A stretch of DNA of 64,000 bases from Oscillospiraceae bacterium (GCA_017458065.1 JAFTGD010000018.1:22950-86949), one strand, 5' to 3'; counted from the stretch's first letter, positions 1 to 8,764 are shown. A program made the numbers and translations. Notes: a model not told the origin generated them from the letters alone.

Positions 1-605
1 GGGTACTGGAGCACCCCGGTGTGATCAAGGATGTGTCGAAACTGAGGGAATCCTGGAACAGCACCTTCGGCGGCAGCGCGAACGCGGGCAAGATCGCCAT
101 TCTGGAAGAGGGCATGCATTTTAGTCCCATTAGCATGTCGCCTCAGGACAGCCAGCTTCTGGAGACCCGGCAGTATCAGCTGACCGAGATCGCCAGGATC
201 TTCCGCATCCCGCCGCATATGCTGGCCGATCTCTCGAAGGCGACCTATTCCAACATCGAGCACCAGAGTCTGGAGTTCGTGAAATATACTCTTCAGCCGT
301 GGATCGCCCGATGGGAGGCGGCGCTGTCCGATGCGCTGCTGACGCGGGATGAGCGGAAGGAGTATCTGATCCGCTTCAATGTGGACGGTCTTCTGCGCGG
401 CGACTATAAGACCCGCATGGAAGGCTATGCGGTCGGCATCAACAACGGTTTCCTGTGTCCCAATGACGTCAGGGCGCTCGAGAATCTTGATCTGATTCCT
501 GAGGAAAAGGGCGGGAACAGTTTCCTGATCCAGGGCGCTATGGTACGGCTGGAGGACGCGGGGATCTATGCTGCCAAGGGCAGCGGAAAGGAGCAAGATG
601 AATAA
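1..605 (+). CDS. Phage portal protein, C-terminal part (HK97 type, partial)
   Basis: The reading frame is open to the left edge, so only the last ~200 residues of a portal protein are present. Portal proteins form the dodecameric ring at one capsid vertex through which DNA is packaged. The stretch around PPHMLADLSKATYSN followed by a conserved LQPW segment is typical of the core of HK97-type portals. The stop codon overlaps the start of the prohead protease by 8 bp, the usual portal-protease-capsid order. No terminase is visible because the window begins inside the gene. Confidence 0.85.
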   Translation, partial: VLEHPGVIKDVSKLRESWNSTFGGSANAGKIAILEEGMHFSPISMSPQDSQLLETRQYQLTEIARIFRIPPHMLADLSKATYSNIEHQSLEFVKYTLQPWIARWEAALSDALLTRDERKEYLIRFNVDGLLRGDYKTRMEGYAVGINNGFLCPNDVRALENLDLIPEEKGGNSFLIQGAMVRLEDAGIYAAKGSGKEQDE

Positions 606-1272
606 ACACTTTTGGAGCTGGAGCAACGACGGAGGAGAACGGATTCTCCACCTGAACGGCACTATCGCGGAGGAGTCCTGGTTTGAGGACGATGTGACGC
701 CGGAGATGTTTCGAGAGGAGCTGATGGGCGGCTCGGGGCCGATCACGATCTGGCTGAACAGTCCCGGCGGGGATTGCGTCGCGGCGAGCAGGATCTACAG
801 TATGCTCATGGACTATCCCGGTGACGTGACGGTCAAGATCGACGGCATCGCGGCCTCGGCTGCGTCCGTGATCGCCATGGCTGGGACAACGGTGCTGATG
901 GCACCGACCAGTATGATTATGGTCCACAATCCCGCCACGATGGCCTTCGGAGACCATAACGAGCTGGAACGGGCGATCGGCCTGCTGGAGACGGTGAAGG
1001 AGTCCATCATCAACGCCTACGAGATTAAGACCAGCCTGGACAGAAAGACGCTGTCGAAACTTATGGAAGAAGAGACTTGGATGGACTGCAACAAGGCCAT
1101 GGAGCTGGGTTTCGCCGATGGGGTGCTCCAGAGGGAAACGGGCTCTCCGGCTGTATCGAACGGCATTCTGTTTTCACAGAAGCGGACGGACGCCGCTCTG
1201 GTCAACCGTCTGACCGAGAAGGCGGGCATGCCAATCCAGCCGTATTATGACCGGCTGGAAAAACTCAGATAA
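598..1272 (+). CDS. ClpP-like prohead maturation protease
   Basis: A 224-residue ClpP-class serine protease that would cleave the scaffold/delta domain of the capsid protein during head maturation. It carries the oxyanion-hole motif NSPGG (residues 54-58), the nucleophile in GIAAS (Ser87), the catalytic histidine in MVHNP (His110) and a candidate Asp at 163. I chose the start at MNKHFW because AAGGAG lies 5 bases upstream; a longer frame open to 568 has no ribosome binding site. It overlaps the portal gene and precedes the capsid gene. Assignment by family knowledge is strong. Confidence 0.88.
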   Translation: MNKHFWSWSNDGGERILHLNGTIAEESWFEDDVTPEMFREELMGGSGPITIWLNSPGGDCVAASRIYSMLMDYPGDVTVKIDGIAASAASVIAMAGTTVLMAPTSMIMVHNPATMAFGDHNELERAIGLLETVKESIINAYEIKTSLDRKTLSKLMEEETWMDCNKAMELGFADGVLQRETGSPAVSNGILFSQKRTDAALVNRLTEKAGMPIQPYYDRLEKLR

Positions 1273-1326
1273 AGCGCGGCGACAGGAGAAGCCCATCCTG
1301 CCGTCGTTCTTTATATACACCCCTCC

Positions 1327-1367
1327 GCTCTCGCGTGAGAGCAACATACAGGCTCCGTGCAGGAGCC
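1327..1367 (+). promoter_or_regulatory. Two consecutive hairpins upstream of the capsid gene
   Basis: GCTCTC-GCGT-GAGAGC (1327-1342) and GGCTCC-GTGCA-GGAGCC (1351-1367) can each fold into a 6-bp stem. They lie in the 187-bp protease-capsid gap, which has no ORF. They may act as an mRNA processing or stability element that raises capsid expression; this is inference only. Confidence 0.4.
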
Positions 1368-1459
1368 AATCCAACCCGCTCCGTAAATTCTATTCTTTTC
1401 ATGCGGAGTGGCATTTTGTGACCCCGGCACAGATTTCGGGGAGAAAGCGAGTATAAACT

Positions 1460-2659
1460 ATGCGTATGACCATCAATGAACTGCGTGAAAACCGCAACCG
1501 CGCCTGGGAGCAGGCCAAGGCCTTCCTGGACGCCCACCGCACCGAGAACGGTACCCTGTCCGCCGAGGACGCCGCCATCTATGACGCCATGGAGGCGGAT
1601 GTCGTGAACCTCGGCAAGGAGATCGAGCGCATGGAGCGCGGGGCCGCCCTGGACGCCGAACTGGCCCGCCCCGTAGGAAGCCCGCTCATCAACCGTCCCG
1701 GGATGGGAACCGATCTGAAGACCGGCCGTGCCTCCGATGAGTACAAGAAGGCGATGCTCACCGCCCTGCGCAGCAACTTCCGCACCGTCTCCAACGTGCT
1801 GATGGAGGGTGTGGACGCCTCCGGCGGTTTCCTCGTCCCCGACGAGTACGACTCCCGCCTGATCGAGGCGCTGGACGAGGAGAACGTGATCCGGCGTCTT
1901 GCCACTGTGATCCAGACCTCCGGTGAGCGCAAGATCAATGTCGCGGCAAGCAAGCCCGCCGCAAGCTGGGTCGAGGAGAACGGGGAGCTTGTCTTCTCCG
2001 ACGCTACCTTTGACCAGGCAATCCTGGACGCCTACAAGCTCAGCGTGGCTGTGAAGGTTTCTGAGGAGCTTCTGGCGGATAACGCCTATGATCTGGAGGG
2101 CTTCCTGATCCGGGCCTTCGGACGCGCCATCGCGAACGCGGAGGAAGAAGCTTTCCTGACCGGGGACGGCATCAGCAAGCCCACCGGTATCCTGCACGCC
2201 ACCAAGGGAGCGCAGATCGGTGTCACCACCGCGGGGAACAGCATCACCGCCGATGAGATCATCGACCTGGTGTATAAGCTGAAGCGTCCCTATCGCGTCA
2301 ACGCGGCCTTCGTCACCAGCGACAGCACCCTGGCCGCAGTCCGCAAGCTGAAGAACGACAACGGGTATCTGTGGCAGCCTGCGCTGACCGCCGGTGAGCC
2401 GGACCGGCTGCTGGGCTACCCGGTGTACACCTGCCAGTTCGTTCCCGCCGTTGCCGCCGGACAGCCCGTTATGGCCTTCGGCGATTTCAGCTATTACAAC
2501 ATCGGCGATCGCGGAACCCGTACCTTTGCGGCCCTGCATGAGCTCTACGCTGGTGTGGGCCAGGTGGCGTTCGTGTGCAAGGAAAGGGTCGACGGCAAGC
2601 TGATCCTCCCTGAAGCAGTACAGGTGCTCAAAATGAAGGGCGCCGCATCCAACGGCTGA
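1460..2659 (+). CDS. Phage major capsid protein, HK97 family
   Basis: A 399-residue protein with the usual length and plan of HK97 gp5-like capsid proteins. A charged helical N-terminal scaffold/delta region (about 1-110) is followed by the conserved fold from GGFLVPDEY through the C-terminal E-loop and A-domain regions. The upstream ClpP-like protease would remove the delta region. A strong hairpin follows the stop. The usual head-tail connector and tail genes are absent downstream, so the phage module is either truncated or belongs to a satellite-like element. Confidence 0.92.
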   Translation: MRMTINELRENRNRAWEQAKAFLDAHRTENGTLSAEDAAIYDAMEADVVNLGKEIERMERGAALDAELARPVGSPLINRPGMGTDLKTGRASDEYKKAMLTALRSNFRTVSNVLMEGVDASGGFLVPDEYDSRLIEALDEENVIRRLATVIQTSGERKINVAASKPAASWVEENGELVFSDATFDQAILDAYKLSVAVKVSEELLADNAYDLEGFLIRAFGRAIANAEEEAFLTGDGISKPTGILHATKGAQIGVTTAGNSITADEIIDLVYKLKRPYRVNAAFVTSDSTLAAVRKLKNDNGYLWQPALTAGEPDRLLGYPVYTCQFVPAVAAGQPVMAFGDFSYYNIGDRGTRTFAALHELYAGVGQVAFVCKERVDGKLILPEAVQVLKMKGAASNG

Positions 2660-2672
2660 TCCAAAATACAAA

Positions 2673-2718
2673 GGGCTTCATTCACGGGAGAGGGGCTTAT
2701 CTCCCGTGGGTGAAGCCC
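2673..2718 (+). terminator. Strong hairpin after the capsid gene
   Basis: A nearly perfect stem of about 19 bp (GGGCTTCA... pairing with ...TGAAGCCC) with a short loop begins 13 bases after the capsid stop. There is no long U tract, so it may act as a stabilising or factor-assisted terminator. Confidence 0.7.
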
Positions 2719-2748
2719 ACAAATTAATCAGAACGGAGTAAAGAACAA

Positions 2749-3240
2749 ATGAAACGAACCTACTACAAATCTTTCGATGAGAATCTTTGCGGCATGAATG
2801 GATTCCAGTATGAAGTCGGCAAGGCTTTTATGGCGGATACCGATGATCCTTTCCAGTGGCTGCATTTTGCCAGCAAGGTCAATCAAACACTGCGGTATTA
2901 CGGCAAAGGCATCCGTATCTGCGAAGTGGAACCGCTAGGCAAGGTGAACAGGTATGCTGCATGGGATATGAACACGGATTGCCTGCATATTATCCGCGAA
3001 CTGACTACGGACGAAATCATAATCAAGCTGTTGGATGAAAAGTGCGGGGTTGCCGAAATAATAAATTTCGAGCCATCATTCAATTTGCTGCGTGTGTTTT
3101 ATGGCAGACTGAGACACTGTGACAAGTTGGCTATCCTCTCTGCGGATTACCTTACCCCGGAACAAAAGAAAGCGCTTCTTCCGAAATGCTGGGAGCGTGA
3201 GGTAGACATTCGGGAAGGGGCAGAGACGGATTGTCAGTAA
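2749..3240 (+). CDS. Phage-associated hypothetical protein, DUF7666-like N-terminus
   Basis: A 163-residue soluble protein. The beginning (KSFDENLCGMNGFQYEVGKAF) and the later HFASK...ICEVEPLGKV pattern resemble the phage protein domain I know as DUF7666, whose molecular function is not established. The family match is from memory. It stands alone between the capsid terminator and the next phage/ICE gene, with GGAG about 15 bases upstream. It has no membrane segment or obvious catalytic motif. Confidence 0.6.
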   Translation: MKRTYYKSFDENLCGMNGFQYEVGKAFMADTDDPFQWLHFASKVNQTLRYYGKGIRICEVEPLGKVNRYAAWDMNTDCLHIIRELTTDEIIIKLLDEKCGVAEIINFEPSFNLLRVFYGRLRHCDKLAILSADYLTPEQKKALLPKCWEREVDIREGAETDCQ

Positions 3241-3365
3241 TCCACAGTTTCTGACCCGAATGATTGGTGGTTCTGATGACTTGATAAATGTCGGAAACAG
3301 AGCGAATATGGACACGCTGAAGGGCAGAAAAGCCCATCAGACACTATATTTTCGGAGGAATCATC

Positions 3366-4106
3366 ATGAATTACAACGTTACCGGAAGCGATCGCAAAAG
3401 ACTTGTCAGCATCATTGCACGCGAGACCGGAGTCAAGGCTCATTATGAAGGGACGCCGAGCATGGCATTTACCATCGGCGGAGCTACAGTCGACAGAACC
3501 GGCTGCGTCAGCTGGGGCGAGAATATGGACAGCGCCACAATCCAGCGTGTGATCGACGCCCTTGCGGAAGAAGGCTTTGAGAGAGAAGCGGAGACCGAGG
3601 CCTACACCGGAGAAAACCTGACTGTGGCTGAGATGAACGGGCTGACGATCAGCATGCCGATGGACGGCTTCGACCCGGACAGCCTTGACCGCCTGCGGAA
3701 GCTGGTGGACAGCAAGGCCAGCCTGATCAAAAAGAGCGTCGGGGCGCAGAGCCTGACGATCCGCATCAGCGAGGACAAGGTAGAATTCCCATGGTGGGGA
3801 CGCCTCCCCGGCACGGAAGAGACACAGGCTTACATGGCATTCATCGCCGCCCTGTGCGCCAAGGCGAAAGAGTGCAAACGGGTAACCGCAAAAGACCGTG
3901 AGGTTGAAAGCGAGAAATTCGCCTTCCGGGTGTTCCTCCTGAGCCTCGGCTTTGTCGGCACCGAGTACAAGCAGGTGCGGAGCATCCTGATGAAGAACCT
4001 CAGCGGCTCGGCTGCATTCCCGACCATGGCTGCGGCAGACGAGTTCTCCGCAAAGCAGAAAGCCAAGCGGGCAGCGAGGAAGACCGAAACCACCGCAGAA
4101 GCATAA
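3366..4106 (+). CDS. Conserved mobile-element protein (often labelled 'virulence-related')
   Basis: A 246-residue protein preceded by GGAGG 7-8 bases before the ATG. Clostridial phages and ICEs carry similar proteins, often under the uninformative name virulence-related protein; no function is known to me. The C-terminal ~40 residues are Ala/Lys rich (FSAKQKAKRAARKTE), probably a flexible basic tail. The middle has a short WWGRLPGTEETQAYMAF segment that looks like a buried core. Its position between phage genes and the recombinase block suggests an accessory role in the element. Confidence 0.6.
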   Translation: MNYNVTGSDRKRLVSIIARETGVKAHYEGTPSMAFTIGGATVDRTGCVSWGENMDSATIQRVIDALAEEGFEREAETEAYTGENLTVAEMNGLTISMPMDGFDPDSLDRLRKLVDSKASLIKKSVGAQSLTIRISEDKVEFPWWGRLPGTEETQAYMAFIAALCAKAKECKRVTAKDREVESEKFAFRVFLLSLGFVGTEYKQVRSILMKNLSGSAAFPTMAAADEFSAKQKAKRAARKTETTAEA

Positions 4107-4176
4107 CCCACATCAGAACAGAGGATACAGCCCATAACCGGGCTGTGTTTCTCGTTTATGCCATATCGTCAAGTGC

Positions 4177-4205
4177 TTGACGTACCACTGGTTTTACTGT
4201 ATAAT
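4177..4205 (+). promoter_or_regulatory. Promoter of the holin-like toxin mRNA
   Basis: TTGACG (4177-4182), a 17-bp spacer and a perfect TATAAT (4200-4205). Transcription would start near 4212 and give a ~115-nt leader before the 31-codon toxin ORF. Confidence 0.75.
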
Positions 4206-4298
4206 CCCTCACAAGAAGGCGCTACCACAGCAAACACACGGTAGGCGGTCAACCCCTCACACTTTTTCCCGGCAAACACGAGGGGGCTTCTATTGATT

Positions 4299-4321
4299 CC
4301 CCCTTAGTCTGACTGAGGGGG
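4299..4321 (+). promoter_or_regulatory. Leader hairpin sequestering the toxin ribosome binding site
   Basis: CCCCCTTAGTC pairs with GACTGAGGGGG (one G-U wobble). The right arm contains the purine-rich ribosome binding site that lies 7 bases before the toxin ATG. Such occlusion of the start region is usual in type I toxin mRNAs. Confidence 0.6.
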
Positions 4322-4328
4322 TGGTAAC

Positions 4329-4424
4329 ATGCAATTGACTCCGTCGGAACTCATTGCACTCGGCACATTAATTGTTGAGGTTATCATGCTGCTCTACGTA
4401 ATCAGCGATCATACAAAGAAGTAA
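4329..4424 (+). CDS. Small holin-like toxin of a type I toxin-antitoxin locus
   Basis: A 31-residue peptide with a short N-terminus, one hydrophobic helix (ALGTLIVEVIMLLYVI) and a charged DHTKK tail. This matches the architecture of the Firmicutes 'putative holin-like toxin' family, whose members insert in the membrane. It is preceded by GAGGGGGTGG, 7 bases from the ATG and paired in a leader hairpin. It has its own promoter at 4177-4205 and a terminator at 4560-4581. An opposing promoter (4522-4550) would make an antisense RNA across the 3' end. The family call rests on pattern and locus design, not on a search. Confidence 0.7.
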   Translation: MQLTPSELIALGTLIVEVIMLLYVISDHTKK

Positions 4425-4515
4425 CCGCCGTGCTCTCTCCAAAAGTTCGGCGATTACTTCAACGTCTTTTATGAGGGGGCTCTGACCGTTTACCCGGCAG
4501 CGCCTTCCTTTTTCT
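4411..4515 (-). ncRNA. Predicted antisense RNA antitoxin
   Basis: A minus-strand promoter (TTGACA-N17-TAATAT) would start transcription near 4515. Reading leftward, a 13-bp stem with one wobble (4418-4430 with 4448-4460) followed by UUUG could end the RNA near 4411. The RNA would be ~100 nt and fully complementary to the 3' part of the toxin mRNA, including the stop codon. This is the arrangement of txpA/RatA-like type I systems. It is inferred from sequence only. Confidence 0.62.
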
Positions 4516-4521
4516 GCTATT

Positions 4522-4550
4522 ATATTAAGCCATTTTCGACTTTTTGTCAA
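4522..4550 (-). promoter_or_regulatory. Antisense promoter, near consensus
   Basis: On the minus strand TTGACA (4545-4550), 17 bp, TAATAT (4522-4527). It is one of the best promoters in the window, and it points into a 31-codon gene rather than toward any long ORF. Confidence 0.75.
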
Positions 4551-4559
4551 GATGCCATG

Positions 4560-4581
4560 AAGCTCCTTCGGGAGCTTTTTT
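4560..4581 (+). terminator. Intrinsic terminator of the toxin mRNA
   Basis: AGCTCC-TTCG-GGAGCT followed by a U run. It lies just beyond the antisense promoter, so the sense and antisense transcripts overlap tail to tail. Confidence 0.8.
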
Positions 4582-4718
4582 CGTTGTCAAATACCACCTG
4601 TTTTCACATCAAATCTTTGTGCAGTTTATGCCTCATCTTTATCTTGCTAATTTCGGCTTTTAGAGGCATATATGTACACAAGAAAAGGCCAATCGGGCCG
4701 AAACAGGAGGTTTTCAAC

Positions 4719-5327
4719 ATGAAAAAGTACACGAACGAGGAACTGATCACCCGCATCGAGGACGGCAGCGAAGACGCGCTGGAGCAGCTTTTCCGCAATC
4801 TGCGCCCGATCATCCTGCATGAGGCGGAGATGTACCGGGACAAGATGACAACTTACGACATGGACGACCTGGTGCAGGAAGGCAACATCCTCGCATGGGA
4901 GATCATCGTCAAAGGGACCTTCAAGACCGGAAGGTTCAGCACCTACTACACCAGCGCGATTAAGAATCGGCTGGCGAACATCTACCGGGATTACACCCTG
5001 AAGAATCTGGTCTGCATCGGTGAGCACGAAGACTGCCGAGGGAACATCACCAGCATTTTGGTCGAGGCAGACTACGCCAGAGAATACCGCGAAAAGCACC
5101 GCGCCCAATGCAAAGCCTGGTACGAAAAGAAGAAGGCCGCGCAACCGCCGAAGGAACCAAAACCCAAGCAGACCAAAGAGGAAAAGGCCGCGAAGGCCAA
5201 AGCCTACCAGAAAAAATACTACGCGGCGCATCCGGAGAAGCTGGAGGAGCGCAGGGCGAAAGCCAGAGCCTACCAAAAAGCAAAATATGAAGTGCAGAAG
5301 GCGGCCCGAATGGCGGCCACAGCCTGA
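4719..5327 (+). CDS. Sigma-70-like factor of a mobile element
   Basis: A 202-residue protein. Residues ~5-95 resemble sigma-70 region 2, with DMDDLVQEGNILAW (about 47-60) and GRFSTYYTSAIKNRL (about 71-85). No clear region 4 follows; the rest is a highly charged Lys/Ala/Glu segment (about 130-195) with YQKKYYAAHPEK-like repeats. The start is at the ATG 9 bases after AGGAGG; the upstream extension in the same frame has no ribosome binding site. It lies just before the two recombinases and could direct expression of element genes. Activity as a sigma factor is inference. Confidence 0.7.
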   Translation: MKKYTNEELITRIEDGSEDALEQLFRNLRPIILHEAEMYRDKMTTYDMDDLVQEGNILAWEIIVKGTFKTGRFSTYYTSAIKNRLANIYRDYTLKNLVCIGEHEDCRGNITSILVEADYAREYREKHRAQCKAWYEKKKAAQPPKEPKPKQTKEEKAAKAKAYQKKYYAAHPEKLEERRAKARAYQKAKYEVQKAARMAATA

Positions 5328-5377
5328 AAACAGAACAAAGAGGACCAGCCCGGAGGGGCTTTTCCTCGTATATGGGA

Positions 5378-5402
5378 CAGCCTGACGAGGCTGCTTTTTT
5401 TG
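5378..5402 (+). terminator. Intrinsic terminator after the sigma-like gene
   Basis: CAGCC-TGACGA-GGCTG followed by C and seven or more T residues. A weaker hairpin (AGCCC/GGGGCT) lies just upstream. Confidence 0.75.
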
Positions 5403-5589
5403 TGCTTATCCACCTGGTTTTGCGGCCTGTGAGCCTCGATTTTTCTACGTAAAATCTGCCCCTACTACTAATATATAGCGTTGACTTTAGGCCCAGACAG
5501 AGCGAACATGGCATAACCGAACCAGCACCACGGGGAGCCGGAAATCCTGCACCACTGGGATGCTGAGAAAAACGAAGGAGGTGAGGCGG

Positions 5590-7155
5590 TTGTTCGACCT
5601 GCCGTCATTTGAAGAAATCAAAACAGCACAGCCCCTGCGACCTATAGCCCCGGAAAAGAAACGGGTGCTGACACCGATCAAGGCCGTCGTCCCGGAGAAA
5701 AAGCTCAAAGTTGCCGGGTACTGCCGGGTGTCTACGGACTCCGAAGAACAGAAAACATCATACGAAATCCAGCGCCAGCATTGCCTGACTGAAGTGGCAA
5801 AGCATGATGACTGGGAATTTTACGGAGTCTACTGCGACATTGTCTCCGGCACGAAAGCGGAGACCCGCCCAGAGCTTCAGCGTATGCTCGCCGCATGTGA
5901 AAAAGGGGAGATCAGCTTGATCCTGACAAAATCCATTTCACGGTTCGCCAGAAACACCACCGACCTGCTGGAGATGGTGCGATCCCTCACCGCAACGGGC
6001 GCGGGCATCATCTTCGACCGGGAGCACATCGATACCAGAAGCATGGAATCCGAGTTTCTGCTTTCGATCCTCGCTTCCCTTGCGGAAGATGAATCACACA
6101 GCATATCCTCCAATTGCCGGTGGGCCATGCAGCGGCGCTTTCAGGACGGAAGCTACAAGATTTCCACAGCGCCGTATGGGTATGACCTCATCGACGGCAG
6201 CCTTGTGGTCAATGAGGCGGAAGCCGCCGTTGTCAGGCTGATTTTTGAGCAGTATGTGCGGGGAATCAGCATGAACGTAATTGCTGATGACCTGAATGGC
6301 AGGGGAATCCCTACAAAACGGGCTGGCGAAATTCAGAGCAACGGGCATGTGGTTTCCGGGAGGTGGTCGGCGGCGATCATCGGGAAACTGATCCAAAATG
6401 AAGCATACACGGGAGATTTCGTGATGCAGAAGACCTACAAGGATGAAGCTTTTAAGGTTCACAGAAACAGGGGAGAACGAAAACAGTACTACTCCGAAAA
6501 CCATCATCCTGCGATCATAAGCAGAGAGACCTTCAGAAAAGCGAATGAGATCCGGCTGCAATGGCCCGCCGCCCGAAAGCAAAGCAGACGGTCCTATGAC
6601 CTGACAAGCCGCCTGGTCTGCGGGTACTGCGGATGTAATCTGCGCCGGAGTGTGAGTGCAACTGGAACTGTGTTCTGGGTGTGCCGGGCGCACCGGAAAC
6701 ATGCCGACGCCTGCCCGTTGCCGCCGATGAGTGAGAAGGAAATCCTGATCAGTTTCGGAGAGACCGTTACGGAACAGGATGTGAAGATCTACCGGGCCGG
6801 AATCACGGAAGAATGGAGGAGAACCGCCGGACCGGCAATAAAGGACATGGAAAAGCGGCTGGCAGGGATCGAGGAGGAACTCTCCAGACTCACCGCAACC
6901 GGCGCTGATACCCAGATGAAACGGAACAGGCTGCGGGCGGAGCAGACGGAGCTTCAGTCCAGGCTGGAGAAAATGAAAGACAACAGAATAACGGAGACGG
7001 AGGAGCTGCTTCAGCTGATAAAATGCTGGGACGGCTCCTCTCTCATTTTCCCGCTGGCGGTGGAGAAGGCCGTCGTTTATGGACGGGATCGCATTACTTT
7101 TTACCTCCGCTGCGGACTGGAAGCATCCACAGAAGCGGAGCAGAAATCAGCATGA
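5590..7155 (+). CDS. Large serine recombinase (first of a tandem pair)
   Basis: A ~521-residue large serine integrase/resolvase that would catalyse site-specific DNA integration or excision. The order is: N-terminal resolvase domain with the nucleophile in YCRVSTD (Ser48) and conserved SRFARN; recombinase domain; zinc ribbon beginning VCGYCGC with later WVC/C residues; and a C-terminal coiled coil (EEELSRL...EQTELQSRLEK). I use the TTG at 5590 because AAGGAGG lies 8 bases upstream. An in-frame ATG at 5560 lacks a ribosome binding site. It ends 13 bp before the second recombinase, so the two are co-transcribed. Confidence 0.9.
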   Translation: MFDLPSFEEIKTAQPLRPIAPEKKRVLTPIKAVVPEKKLKVAGYCRVSTDSEEQKTSYEIQRQHCLTEVAKHDDWEFYGVYCDIVSGTKAETRPELQRMLAACEKGEISLILTKSISRFARNTTDLLEMVRSLTATGAGIIFDREHIDTRSMESEFLLSILASLAEDESHSISSNCRWAMQRRFQDGSYKISTAPYGYDLIDGSLVVNEAEAAVVRLIFEQYVRGISMNVIADDLNGRGIPTKRAGEIQSNGHVVSGRWSAAIIGKLIQNEAYTGDFVMQKTYKDEAFKVHRNRGERKQYYSENHHPAIISRETFRKANEIRLQWPAARKQSRRSYDLTSRLVCGYCGCNLRRSVSATGTVFWVCRAHRKHADACPLPPMSEKEILISFGETVTEQDVKIYRAGITEEWRRTAGPAIKDMEKRLAGIEEELSRLTATGADTQMKRNRLRAEQTELQSRLEKMKDNRITETEELLQLIKCWDGSSLIFPLAVEKAVVYGRDRITFYLRCGLEASTEAEQKSA

Positions 7156-7168
7156 GAAGGAGAGCAAC

Positions 7169-8755
7169 ATGGGAAAGGTAACGGTAATTGAAGCGAAGAA
7201 AACTAATATTGCCCCGGAGGCAGAAGAAAGACCGAAGAAGCGCGTAGCGGCCTACTGCCGCGTCTCAACGGATCACGAGGATCAGGAGACATCATTCGAG
7301 GGACAGCAGAAGCATTTCACAACGCTGATCAACGGAAATCCGGACTGGGAGCTGGTCGGCATCTACGCCGATGAGGAATCCGGCACCAGCGTCTACAAGC
7401 GCGACGACTTCCTCCGTATGATTTCGGACTGTGAGAACGGCCTTGTGGACTTGGTTTTGACAAAGTCCATCAGCCGCTTTGCGCGGAACACGGTCGACGC
7501 GATCCAGACCATCCGAAAGCTGAAGGCCTTCGGCATTCCGATCATTTTCACAAAAGAGGGCATAAACACCATGGACTCCGGCGGGGAGGTTCTGGTCACG
7601 ATCCTCGCGTCGCTGGCCCAGCAGGAATCAGCCTCCATCAGCCAGAACGTCCAGATCGGTGTGCGCTACCATTACCAGGAGGGAAAGGTATGCAGCGGCG
7701 TGCACCGCCTCCTCGGCTACAACCGGACGCCGGACGGAAAGCTGGAGATCGTCCCGAGGGAAGCGGAAATCGTGCGCCGGATTTTCCGGGACTTTCTGGA
7801 CGGCTACTCCACCAAAGCCATAGCGAAACGGCTGAGGGAGGAAGGCGTGGATGGGAGCAAGACCACGGTCACGGGGATCAAAATAGAGCGCAACTGGAAC
7901 TACGAAAACATCGAGTACATTTTGAAAAACGAGAAGTACTCCGGGGATCTTCTGCTCCAGAAGTACTACACTGTGGATTACCTGACGAAGAAGGTCGCAA
8001 AGAACAACGGGGAACGCACGCAGTACTACCTGGAAAACGCACATCCGCCGATCGTGCCGAAGGAGATCTTCACGCAGGTCGCGGCGGAGCGGGAGAGAAG
8101 ACGTAAGAACTGGAAAGACCAGAAGTGTTATGATAATGAACTGGCCGGACGCGTGGTCTGCGGTGACTGTGGAACTGCATACCAGAGGGTGAAGGCCGCG
8201 AAAGGCTGTGCGGACATGTGGCGCTGCGGTTCAAAACGGCAACGGGAGAAGCATGCAGATGTAGTTTGCAACAGCAGAGGAATCCGTGAGGACCGGCTGC
8301 ATGAGATTGTGATCGAAGCGTTCAACCGTCTGCCCGAGGTCAAGGCGGAACTGACCCGGCTGGATGAGCGCCTGCGCTGGGCAGGCATCGACAAGGCGGA
8401 CGCGCTGCTGAAGGAGATCGACGCGAGAATTCTTGCCGAGGGGGAGAACGAAGAGCTTGAGCAGCAGATGCGGGAGATCATCGAGCGCCGCGCCGTCTAC
8501 GCTGACAAGGCCGTCCACATTCGGAACTTGCTGGAGCGGATTGACGCCATCGAGGGGAAAGCGGTGAAGAAAGAGGAAGCGGGGGACTGTACTACGGGTG
8601 ACACATTCTTCGCCATGACGCGGAAGGAGTACGCGCCCGGGCCGGTGACGGAGTACGACCGGGACGATGTGATGAGAATGATCGAGAAGATCGTGGTTGG
8701 AGATGTGATTGAAGTTGTGTTCAAGGCTGGTGTGAGTTTGAAATTTGATAGATGA
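7169..8755 (+). CDS. Large serine recombinase (second of a tandem pair)
   Basis: A 528-residue large serine recombinase. It has the resolvase domain with YCRVSTD (Ser33) and SRFARN, the recombinase domain, a zinc ribbon (VCGDCGT...WRC), a long helical region and a C-terminal segment ending KFDR. The ATG at 7169 follows GAGAAGGAG. It is clearly paralogous to the gene before it but diverged. Tandem serine recombinases are common at ends of clostridial ICEs and phage-like elements, where both may be needed or each may act on a different att pair. A terminator-like palindrome follows directly. Confidence 0.9.
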   Translation: MGKVTVIEAKKTNIAPEAEERPKKRVAAYCRVSTDHEDQETSFEGQQKHFTTLINGNPDWELVGIYADEESGTSVYKRDDFLRMISDCENGLVDLVLTKSISRFARNTVDAIQTIRKLKAFGIPIIFTKEGINTMDSGGEVLVTILASLAQQESASISQNVQIGVRYHYQEGKVCSGVHRLLGYNRTPDGKLEIVPREAEIVRRIFRDFLDGYSTKAIAKRLREEGVDGSKTTVTGIKIERNWNYENIEYILKNEKYSGDLLLQKYYTVDYLTKKVAKNNGERTQYYLENAHPPIVPKEIFTQVAAERERRRKNWKDQKCYDNELAGRVVCGDCGTAYQRVKAAKGCADMWRCGSKRQREKHADVVCNSRGIREDRLHEIVIEAFNRLPEVKAELTRLDERLRWAGIDKADALLKEIDARILAEGENEELEQQMREIIERRAVYADKAVHIRNLLERIDAIEGKAVKKEEAGDCTTGDTFFAMTRKEYAPGPVTEYDRDDVMRMIEKIVVGDVIEVVFKAGVSLKFDR

Positions 8756-8764
8756 TTGTGGAGA

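Noticed and set aside
1265-2671. 468-codon minus-strand ORF opposite the capsid gene
   Set aside because: Shadow of the HK97 capsid gene; composition is not protein-like.
4557-4718. N-terminal extension of the sigma-like protein with a hydrophobic stretch
   Set aside because: It begins in the toxin terminator, and AGGAGG points to the internal ATG at 4719.
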